Positions 45,472 to 56,050 of a DNA stretch of 64,000 bases are shown in pieces; the stretch's first letter is position 1, and each line of letters begins with the position of its first letter. This DNA is from Cycas panzhihuaensis. Lineage: Eukaryota > Cycadophyta. The notes under the pieces are model-generated. The model did not search any database and had not been told where the DNA came from. It was given only the letters and a program-made list of their open reading frames with translations. The position numbers and the translations under genes are program-made. Location of the stretch: assembly GCA_023213395.1 (NCBI GenBank), contig CM041465.1:372001-436000 (forward strand). Direction: 5' to 3'.

Positions 45472-48027
45472 TGTTCCGGCTTAGGGAATGGATACGGAAT
45501 CACTGACTCAGGTAAGTGCAGGTATGTCGCTTGCATTTTCATTGCTCTCCTTTACTGGGTGTTTGCTTGCGTATCTGCATGTGTATGACTTTGTGGGCGA
45601 CCTTGTAGTCATCCACACTTATTTTAGCCTATGACGACTATAGCAGGGGTACACTCCCAGCGAGTGTGGCACCCTGGTGACCGTATTGCTTCCCGCATCT
45701 GCCCTCCTCGCTCCAGGATCCACTAGGTTTGCGCCACCTCACTTGGTGTGATGACTCATCATCGTTTGGTCAACTTGCCACCCCACTCGAGCCCTATTTT
45801 TGCTCCTTTGGACCCGTTTTGTTGGCTTGTTTGCTCTTGGGTGGGTGTTTTAGCGTTATGTCACCTTTTGTCGTGCCCCCAACTGGTGGTTGGTGGGCCC
45901 CATTCTGCCCTAGGCACGTCTCATTGGATTTTTCACGATGCTGGCGAATATTCGCGATGCATGAATATTCAGCGATATATTATCTCAGGTGCTTTTTAAA
46001 ATCCGCCGTGGTAATTTCGCATTTATTGCGAAACTGCCACGTGGCTCGCGCTTTATTTCTCTTCTAGCTGCGCCCTAATCGCACGCTTTAGGGTTTAGCT
46101 TGAGTACTTAAGCCCTTTTTGGCTCATTTTCAAGGATCTTTTTTGGCTCACTTTTGAAGTCGCTCTCAAGAAAAACACTCTCCTGCTCTGCTCTTCTCTG
46201 CTGTTTGTTCTTGCTGTTGGACTGCACCTCTTAATCTGACACCAGCTCTCCTTTGGCTCAGCTGAGACATTCTCTCAGCCCCTCAAACGCCTTGGAGAGG
46301 GCTCCTTTGAAGCGGTTTCTAGCTGGTTTCTACCAGGCGATCTGAGTTCCCCGTTTGCAGGTGTTTCCCGTCACACCCCGTAGCAGGGCCTCAAGCCTGC
46401 TCCACTCCAGATCTGGGCTATTTTTCTAGCCCTTCTTCGCTGTCCTTTAGCTTAGGCAAATCCCTTGCCTCCCCTTCCCAGGTATTCTTCATTTTACATT
46501 TGTTTTTTTGTGATATTTATGCTTCAGCTTATTTGTTCCTACTTGTTTCGTGAGAGTTAGTTTTCCTCCCCTTTGGAGGACTGTTATACCACTCTCCCTG
46601 TGCTTCTTACATGTTCTTTGTCCAAGCGGTGGCGTTGAGGGGTTGCATAGGTTTTGGAGAGGAGCTGGGTGGATTCCGTACCACCTTCCACGCTCCCTAG
46701 GCAGCTCTTAGCCCCCCAGAACCTCCCTCTCGCCTCGTGCTTCCCTTGGCTTGTAAACAAGGGTTTGAAGGCTCCCTTTGGTAGCCCAAACCGGTGACAC
46801 AAGTTGCGCTGATTTGGGACCCTTTGTTCAGGTTTGGGTGCCATCCATAGGCCCCAACCACGGGTTCTTGCTTCACCCTTGCTCCCCGGTCACCCGGTTT
46901 GCTCCCCGTAGCATCCCGGTCCCCCGTGGGTATCTTTGGGTCTCTCTTGCCCTTTTTTCAACCATTTTTCCAGCCTTGGTTCTTGACTTTCTCCTCGCTG
47001 CCTTGTGGCTCCTGGGGGGAGGTTGGGGCACCGTTTGCGGGAAGTAGGCCACTCCGAGGCTTGCCTTGTTGTTTCCTTTCATTTGGGTCACTTTCCTTTG
47101 GTATTTTCCTTATTGGACTAACACTAACGCATGTATATTTAGACTCTTGTTTATGTTGCTAGACATATATTGTTAGATCTTTGCGTTGCATGTTAGTGCT
47201 CTTCTTTCGGGAAGAGGGAGACCCTTGTTGCTTGCAGGTACTTGAGACGCGCGGAGAACGTTGCCCGTTGGCCTCTCTACCAGTAAGTGCTCTTTGCATG
47301 TATCATATTTTATGCTATCTCATTTACTAGTTAGCGTTCCTTTCCTTCCTTTGGTATCGCATTTACTTTTCCGGGGAGGGTAAGGAACCCCCTTTTTTCC
47401 CGCCACTACATCCCGCGTCCGGTACGTCGTGCGGAGTGGTTGGGTGCTCCTCGTGGAGGCTACGTCATCTCGCACGCCTTCGGCCCAGGTGCACGCTTCC
47501 TTCCTCTTTGCTACCCTTGTTCTCCCTTTTATTCTTTTCTTAGTAATTAGAACATTGAAAGATTAAAAGGGGAAATTGCTTTTGTATTTGTTTGCTTTGT
47601 TGCATGCACCCCCTATTATTCGTAGGAAAGATCGTAAGATTTTTCTTTGTCCTTACCTTTCCTTCCTTTTCCTTAACCGCATGAGCGCCTTGCTTCCCGC
47701 ATCGCTCGTGCATCCGGTCAGGTTGTGTAGGATTACTCTTGGCACATCTCCAGTGGGCCTTCTCTTCCCCCCTTCTGGCCACCCAAGGGTGGGAGGGTCC
47801 TATTCCCAGGTCAACTCAGGTTCATCCTACGTACCTTCGCCCCTTGATCGAGGTGGGGAAGGGTCGCCCAATAGTAGCCATACTCCATTGCAGATCCCAA
47901 ACTCGCGCAGCGCCGCAGGGCACTCTGCGTGGTAGTTACCCGCCTTTTAGGTTCCACTTTCTATCATTTCATCACTTACTCCTCCCACGCTTTGTCGGTT
48001 AGGTAGTTATCCGTAGCGGTAGCGTCG
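45472..48027 (+). repeat. Gypsy 3' LTR (2556 bp)
   Basis: Begins TGTTCCGGCTTAGGG and ends at GCGTCG, followed by target duplication gtcac (48028-48032). It has several small GC-context length differences from the 5' LTR. Confidence 0.92.
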
Positions 48028-49411
48028 GTCACTAATTAGATGATGAGGCATTTGGCTACCTTAAGAGAGTCGTAGTTACTCCATGGTTTACCGTGCTTGG
48101 TTGAATTTCTTCACTTTGACATTGAGCCTTTGGGTAGAAATCACATTGCGTCGACATCTCTGGGACCATCGCAATGCTTTGTTTTAATTAAGCGATCAGT
48201 TCCCCTTGTCGTACCGGTTAAAGTCATTTGCTCGCCTAGGGAAAGCCCTCGCAAAGGGACGTTCTGCGCCCATTATTCGATCGACACACACTGGCCCGCC
48301 CTCACTGCGATAGTAGCTTGGGCAGACCACCAACAGTCCACGAGCTCGAGGCACAGACCCCTAGGACTAGCCCTCAAAGCCAATCCTTTCCTTGATGTTA
48401 CAAATCCATTTTGCCGACTTCCCTTACCTACATTATTCTATCGACCGGAGGTTGCTCACCTTGGAGACTTGATATGGTTATGAGTACGACTGGGCGCAAA
48501 CGGTACTCGGTCATCCATATTTTCAAGGGCCATCGGAGGTGCACTGGACATCGTAGGATATACGATGCTCTTCTATCCACTAGACCCTATCTCTAGATGA
48601 ACCGATTTTAGGGTGGGCAGGCTGTTAAAAAGAAAAGATAACTCTTCCCGGGGCCCCTGCTGACTTCTCTGAATTTCCTAACGTCACCGTCTGCCGCTAT
48701 GTCCTAGTTCAAGAATATTAACCTGATTCCCTTTTGATGTACACGTAAAGTGCGCCCTTCACACAGGGCTTCCCCATCTCTCAGGATTGACTAACCCATG
48801 TCCAAGTGCTGTTCACATGGAACCTTTACCCACTTCAGTCTTCAAAGTTCTCATTTGAATATTTTCTACTACCACCAAGATTTGCACCAGGGGCCGGTCT
48901 GCCCAGACTCGCACCCAAGGTTTCTCAATGACCCCCATGTCCTCCTACGCACTAAGGACAAGAACTTGCCTCGATGACTGAGTATAGGTCCTACGCTTCA
49001 GTGCCATTTATTTTCGGGGCTAGTTGATTCAGTAGGTGAGTTGTTACATACTCCTTAGTGGATTTTGACTTCTATGACCACCATCCTGCTGTCTTAATCA
49101 ACCAACACCCTTTGTGGGATCTGGGTTAGCATGCATTCCGGTACCGTAACTCAACTTTCAGTTCATCCTGCATCACCAGTTCTACTTACCAAAATGGTGC
49201 ACTTAGAGCTCCCAATTCTGCTGCGTGGCTCAGCAGAGCAGCCACACCATCTTACCTATTTAAAGTTTGAGAATAGGTCAAGGGCATTACACCCCCGATG
49301 CCTCTAATCATTTGCTTTACCTGATAAAACTCACACCTGAGCCCCAACTATCCTGAGAGAAACTTCGAAGGAAACCAGCTACTAGATGGTTCGATTAGTC
49401 TTTCGCCCCTA
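48028..49411 (-). rRNA. 26S rRNA: 26S rRNA, middle portion, truncated by deletion (unit 2)
   Basis: Homologous to about 5257-6640 and continuous with 34532-35635 before the gypsy insertion. It ends at tttcgcccct (about 49411), where sequence switches abruptly to distal IGS. About 900 bases of the 26S 5' end are missing. Divergence from unit 1 is strongest near 48060-48250, again at CG-rich spots. Confidence 0.92.
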
Positions 49412-49425
49412 TGACACCCAACTAA
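49405..49425. other. Deletion junction between 26S and distal IGS
   Basis: On the left the sequence follows 26S (homologue of 6640); on the right it follows IGS spacer (homologue of about 13995). Both sources carry acccaa near the break, and the junction shows two copies of it (gacacccaactaacaccc), suggesting microhomology-assisted joining with a few added bases. About 7.35 kb of unit content is lost. Confidence 0.85.
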
Positions 49426-50334
49426 CACCCAAATGATGACACTATCACGCAAGGACATCAAAGCGGGTCTGCAAAGGCAAGATGGCAACAGAGCATTCGA
49501 TTCATAAGGGGCTAATAGACAATGGGCTACTTGGGGGGGGGGGGGGGGGACATGCATCGACACACCACTAGAACAGGACTCGAATAAGGCATATACTGGC
49601 CTCGAAAAACCATTCCATCAGTCGATAACCATGATATGAAGAGCAATAAGAGAGGCAAAACAATTATGACAGGGATGAGATTGACTCCATAATAACCGCA
49701 TTGTGAGCAAGTGAACGTGGAAAAGAGGATACACAGAGGGGAACCAATCCAGGACTTCAGCGAAATCAAAAGATGATAATCTTACACTGACAAAGGTCAC
49801 AAAGACTTCTGCAAAACACAAAAGTGTCATGACAAAAGATGCTATGGAAAATCCAACGTACTATCATCCTTAAGGGGCTCTTAGACAAAACATAGATGAA
49901 AGGGGAAGTGAACAAAGTACTCAAATCAAACAAAGAGAGCATCGAGAGCTTGAGGAGGCAGAACAACTACGGAAAAAAGAACCCATCCAACCAATATTTG
50001 CACAAAAATTGCTTTATCATGCAGCCTCAAGCGCCCGCAAAAAATCCCCAAGTGGAGTAAATCACAACAAGCACCTATAAAGTGTAGAGGATAAGATACA
50101 TTTGCGGGTCAACCCGACCATTCTCTGAATTTGAGGCAACCTCCTTGATTGTTGTCAAGCAACAGACCGGAGCTCGCAACTCAGAGGGACATGCTTCACC
50201 GCATTCAATACTCAAGTATATTGACAAAACTACGCATTCAAACACAGATCTAGGCAACTGAGACATTGGTAAGACTTGCAACAGAATAAAGAGGAGCACA
50301 CGCTACCCACCGATTTACTCGACTGCAACGCCGA
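49426..50334. other. Non-repetitive IGS spacer, unit 2
   Basis: Homologous to about 14000-14892. It contains a 17-base G run at 49533-49549 (7 in unit 1). No gene is supported. Confidence 0.7.
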
Positions 50335-53300
50335 ATGCACCTCATGCGCTATGGCATGGAACGAAAACTCGTAACACATCGACCGACCTAATAGAAGCCC
50401 GAGGCCAATGCTCAGAAGGACCTAACATGAAGCACAAAGGAATGACCACTTTTCGTGCGTAATTGAGCCAAAGGAAACACAGAATAAGGGTTTACCTGCC
50501 ATGCAGGGCCGACGCTCCCATTGTTGGTCAATTCATAAGTCACTGCGTGCCATGAATCGGGTCAATAATAATACGAGATGGGTCTTTTGGTCGAAGGTGC
50601 CACCCCATGCGCATCAGCATGGATCGAAAGAAAACGCACAACACGTCAGCCGACCTAGCAAAGGCCCAAGGCTAGTGCTGAGAGGATCCTGACATGAAAT
50701 GCAAAGGAACGGCCATGTTTCGTACGTAATTGAGCTAGAGGACTCACATAATAAGGGTCCATCCACTGAGCAGAGCCTACGATCCCCCTGCTAGCACAAG
50801 GAAAATTCACCACTTGCCACGAGCCGTTTCAGGCATTAATTGGGCCAAAGGACTTCACGAAAAGGGTCTGCCTGCCATACCCAGGCCAATGCTCAGAAGG
50901 ACCTGACATGAAGCACAAAGGAACAACCATGTTTTACACATAATTGAGCTAGAGGAATCACAGAATAAGGGTCTATCTGCCATACAGGGCCAATGCACCC
51001 CCTCCTAGCCAATTGATAAATCACTGCCTGCCATGAGTTGGGTCAGTAATATGAGACGTGTCTTTTGATCGAAGGTGCCACCTCATGCGCTACAACATGG
51101 ACCGAAAACGCGCAACATGTCGACCAACCTAACAAAGGCCCAATGCCAATGCTCAGAGGGACCCAAGATGAAGTGCAAAGGAACGGCCATGTTTCGCATG
51201 TAATCGAGCTAGAGGAATCACGGAATAAGGGTCCGTCCACCGAGTAGGGCCTACGATTCCCCCTGCCAACACAAGGAAAAATCATAGCCTACTAGGAGCT
51301 GTTTCGCACATAATAGGGTCAGAGGACTTCCTAGAAAGGGTCTGCCTGCCGTCCCCAGGCCAATGCTCTGAAGGACCAAATATGAAGCACAAAGGAACGG
51401 ATGTGTCTTTTGATTGATGGTGCCACCTCATGCGCTGCAGCATGGACTGAAAATGTGCAACATGTTGACCGACCTAACAAAGGCCCCAGGCCAATGCTCA
51501 TAGGGACCCAACATGAAGTGCAAAGGAACGGCCATGTTTCACACATAATCAAGCCAGAGGACTCATAGAATAAGGGTTCATCCACTGAGCGAGGCCTACG
51601 ATTCCCCCTGCCAACACAAGGAAAAATCACAGCCTACCAGGAGCCGTTTCGGGCATAATTGGGTCAGAGGACTTCCCAGAAAGGGTCTGCCTGCAGTCCC
51701 CAGGCCAATGCTTGGAAGGACCAAACATGAAGCACAAAGAAATAGACGTGTCTTTTGATCAAAGGTGCCACCTCATGCACTATAGCATGGACCGAAAATG
51801 TGCAACACATCGACCGACCTAACAAAGGCCTAAGGCCAATGCTCAGAGGGACCTAACATGAAGTGTAAAGGAGCGGCCATGTTTCGCACGTAATCGAGCC
51901 AGAGGACTCACAGAATAAAGGTATGTCCTCCTAGCGGGGCCTACGATTCCCCCTACCAACATAAGGAAAAATCACAGCCTACCAAGAGCCATTACGCACA
52001 TAATGGGGTCAGAGGACCTCCCAGAAGGGGTCTGCCTGCCGTCCCCAAGCCAATGCTCAGAAGGACGAAACATGAAGCACAAAGGAACGGATGCGTCTTT
52101 TGATCGATGGTGCCACCTCATGCTCTACAGCATGGACCAAAAATGCGCAACATGTCGACTGACCTAACAAAGGCCCTAGGCCAATACTCAGAGGGACCCG
52201 ACATGAAGTGCAAAGGAACTGCCATGTCTTGTATGTAATCGAGCCAGAGGACTCACAGAATAAGGGTTTGTCCACTAAGCAAGGCCTACGATTCCCCCTA
52301 CCAACACAAGGAAAAATCATAGCCTGCCAGGAGCTGTTTCATACATAATTGGGTCAGAGGATTTCCCGAAAAGGGTCTGCTTGCCGTCCCCAGGCCAATG
52401 CTCGAAAGGACCAAACATGAAACATAAAGGAACAAACGCGTCTTTTGATCGAAGGTGCCACCTCATGCGCTACAACATAGATCGAAAACGCACAACACAT
52501 CGACCGACCTAACAAAGGCCCAAGGCCAATGCTCAGAGGGACCCCACATGAAGTGCAAAGGAATGGCCATGTTTTGCATGTAATCGAGCCAGAGGACTCA
52601 CGGAATAAGGGTCCATCCTCCTAGTGGGGCCTATGATTCCCCCTGCCAACACAAGGAAAAATCACAGCCTGCGAGGAGTCGTTTCGCTCATAATTGGGTC
52701 AGAGGACTTCCTCGAAAGGGTCTGCCTACCGTCCCTAGGCCAATGCTCAGAAGGACCAAACATGAAGCACAAAGGAACAAATGCATCTTTTGATCGATAG
52801 TGCTACCTCATGCGCTACAGCATGGATTGAAAATGCCCAACACGTCGACTGACCTAACAAAGGCCCCAGGCCAATGCTCAGAGGGACCCGACATGAAGTG
52901 CAAAGGAATGGCCATGTTTCATACGTAATCGAGCCAAAGGACTCACAGAATAAGGGTTCGTCCAGTGAGTGGGGCCTACGATTCCCCCTGCTAACATAAG
53001 GAAAAATCACAGCCTGCCAGGAGCCGTTTCGTGCATAATTGGGTTAGAGGACTTCCTGAAAAGGGTCTGCCTACCGTCCCCAGGCCAATACTCGGAAGGA
53101 CCAAACATGAAGCACAAAGGAATGGAAACGTATTTTGATCGAAGGTGCCACCTCATGCACTACAACATGGACCGAAAACGCACAACATGTCGACCGACCT
53201 AACAAAGGCCCAAGGCCAATGCTTAGAGGGACCAGACATGAATTGCAGAGGAACGACCATGTTTCGCAGGTAATCGAGCTAGAGGACTCACAGAATAAGG

Positions 53301-55800
53301 GTCTGTCCACCTAGTGGGGCCTACGATTCCCCCTGCCAACATAAGGAAAAATCACAACCTGCCAGGAGCCATTTCCCGCATAATTGGGTCAAAGGACTTC
53401 CTAGAAAGGGTCTGCCTGCCATCCCCAGGCCAATGCTCACAAGGACCAAACATGAAGCACAACTTCCCAAAAAGCATCTGCCTGCTGTCCCCAGGCCAAT
53501 GCTTGGAAGGACCAAACATGAAGCCCAAAGGAACGGCCACGTTTCGAGCACTATTGAACCAAAGGAATGATAGAATAAGGGTCTGTCTGTCGTGGAGGGC
53601 CAACGTGCCCCCTACTGGCCAATTGATAAATCATCGCCTGCCATGAGTCGGGTCAATAATACGGGATGCGTCCTTTGTTCCAAGGTGCCACCTCATGTGC
53701 TACAGCATGGACCCAAAATGCACAACACGTCCACTAACGTAACAAAGGCCCAAGGCCAATGCTCAGAGGGACTCGACATGAAGTGCGAAGGAACCAGCCA
53801 TGTTTCGCATGTAATTGAGCCAGAGAACTCACGGAATAAGGGTCTGTCCACCGAGTCGAGCCCAGGGTTCCCCCTTGCCAGCACAATGAAAAATTACCAC
53901 CTTCCAGGAGCCGTTTCGTGTATAATTGGGTCAGATGACTTCGCGTAAAGGGTCTAACTACCATCCCCAGGCCAATGCTCAGAAGGATTGAACATGAAGC
54001 ACAAAGGAACGGTCACATTTCGTGCATTTATTGAACCAAAGTAATCATAGAATAAGGGTCTGTCTATCGTGCAGGGCCAACGTTCCCCCTTCCAGCCAAT
54101 TGATAAATCATCGCCTTCCATAAGTCAGGTCAATAATATGGGACACGTCTTTTGATCGAAGGTGCCACCTCATGTGCTATAGCATGGACGAAACACGTGC
54201 AACACGTCGACCGACCTAACAAAGGCCCAGGGCCAATGCTCAGAGGGACTCAACATGAAGTGCAAAGAAACGGCTATATTTGGTAAGTAATTAAGCCAGA
54301 GGACTCACGGAATAAGGGTCTGCCCACTGAGAGGGGCCTAGGGTTCCCCCCTACCAGCACAAGGAAAAATCACCACCTTCCAAGAGCCGTTTTGTACATA
54401 ATTGGGTTAGAGGACTTCGTGTAAAGGGTCTACCTGCCATCCCCAAGCCAATGCTCAGAAGGACCGAACATGAAGCACAAGGGAACGAACATGATTCACG
54501 TGTTTATTGTACCAAAGAAATCATGGAATAAGGGTCTGTCTGTCGTGCAGGGCCAACATTCAACTTGTCGGTCAATTAATAAATCACCGCCTGCCATGAG
54601 TCAGGTGAATAATACGAGAGGCGTCTTTTGATCGAAGGTGCCACCTCATGCACTACAGCATGGACCTAACATGCGCAACATGTTGACTGACCTAACAAAG
54701 GCCCAAGGCTAATGCTTAGAGGGACCTGGCATGAAGCATAAAGGAACGACCATGTTTCGCACGTAATTAAGCCAGAGGACTCACGGAATAAGGGTCCATC
54801 CACCGAGTGGGGCCTAGGGTTCCCTCTACTAGCACAAAGAAAAATCACTACCTTCTAGGAGTCATTTCACGCATAATTGGGTCAGAGGACTTCAAGTAAA
54901 GGGTCTGCTTGTCATCCCCAGGCTAATGCTCAGAAGGTCTGAACATGAAGCATAAGGGAACGACCACAATTCGTGCATTTATTGAACCAAAGCAATCATA
55001 GAACAAGGGTCTGTGTACCGTGCAGGGCCAACATTCCCCCTACTGGCCAATTGATAAATCATCGCCCAATAATACGGGACATGTCTTTTGATCGAAGGTG
55101 CCACCTCATGCGCTACAGCATGGACCGAACACGCGCAACATGTTGACTGACCTAACAAAGGCCCAAGGCCAATGCTCAAAGGGACCCGACATGAAGCACA
55201 AAGGAACAACTATGTTTCATACGTAATTGAGCTAGAGGACTCACAGAATAAGGGTCCATCCACTAAGCGGGGCCTAGGGTTCCCCGCTACCAGCATAAAG
55301 AAAAATCACTGCCTTATAAGAGTTGTTTCACGCATAATTGGGTCAGTGGACTTCGTGTAAAGGGTCTGCCTGTCGTCCCCAGGCCAATGCTCATAAGGAC
55401 CAAACATGAAGCACAAGGGAACAACCATGATTCGCATGTTTATTGAACCAAAGCAATCACGTAATAAGGGTTTGTCTACCGTGCAGGGCCAATGTCCCCC
55501 CTGCTAGCTAATTGATAAATCACTGCCTGCCATGAGTTGGGTCAATAATACGGGACATGTCTTTTGATCAGAGGTGCTACCTCATGCGCTCCAGCATGGA
55601 CCAAACACGCGGAACATGTCGACTGACCTAACAAAGGCCCACAGCCAATGCTTAGAGGGACCCGACATGAAGCACAAAGGAATGGCCATGTTTCGTACAT
55701 AATTGAGCCAGAGGACTCATGGAATAAGGGTCTGTCCACCGAGTGGGGCCTACGATTCCTCCTGCCAGCACAAGAAAAAAACACCGCTTGCCAGGAGCCG
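50335..55800. repeat. 343/475-bp tandem repeat array, unit 2 (about 14 copies)
   Basis: Same family as 14893-18118 but longer. Anchors lie near 50338, 50599, 51081, 51420, 51766, 52109, 52458, 52800, 53144, 53684, 54164, 54641, 55100 and 55577. Short units occupy the middle (51081-53144) and long units the ends. One unit (53144-53684) has an extra internal duplication of about 70 bp around ccccaggccaatgc. The expansion is by about five copies relative to unit 1. Confidence 0.9.
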
Positions 55801-56050
55801 TTTCACGCATAACTGGGCTAGAGGACTCGAGGAAATGGGTGTGTGCACTGTGCAGGACTGACGATGCCCCCGCTCTCCAATAAAGGAAATATCACCACAT
55901 GCCACAAACCAAAGCTTTCCCCTCTGGAGAGAAGCGAGCCATGTGACACTCAAGAAAATCTAACCACGAAGAAAGAGAGGCCACCACATACCCAATCCAA
56001 AGAACAAAGAAAGACAACCAAAACATCAAAAGGGGGTAAGTTGGGGATAA
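55801..56050. other. Transition spacer between the two large arrays, unit 2
   Basis: About 250 bp of spacer (including ctccaataaaggaaatatc and agagaagcgagccatgtg) that grades into a diverged 397-type unit. Unit 1 lacks it: there the arrays join directly at about 18118 (ccgagcaggtcacacatgagg). Confidence 0.65.

Larger units (their letters stand above)
35636..48027 (+). mobile_element. Tat-like Ty3/gypsy LTR retrotransposon, internally deleted, inserted in 26S
   Basis: A 12392-bp element with two 2556-bp LTRs (35636-38191 and 45472-48027) flanked by 5-bp duplications gtcat (35631-35635) and gtcac (48028-48032). Unit 1 shows the empty target near 5257. The internal region encodes gag, a DNGSS-type protease, the start of RT fused to the end of integrase, an antisense ORF and a second RNase H-like fragment. 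Long LTRs, the tRNA-Arg-like primer site, the antisense ORF and the additional RNase H all point to the Tat/Ogre lineage. Most of RT, RNase H and integrase is missing, so it is non-autonomous. It is not an R2-type rDNA-specific element. Confidence 0.93.

Noticed and set aside
35636-48027. R2-type or other rDNA-specific non-LTR element in 26S
   Set aside because: The insertion has long LTRs, a primer-binding site, gag/protease and a 5-bp target duplication, all features of an LTR retrotransposon, and no non-LTR RT or endonuclease.
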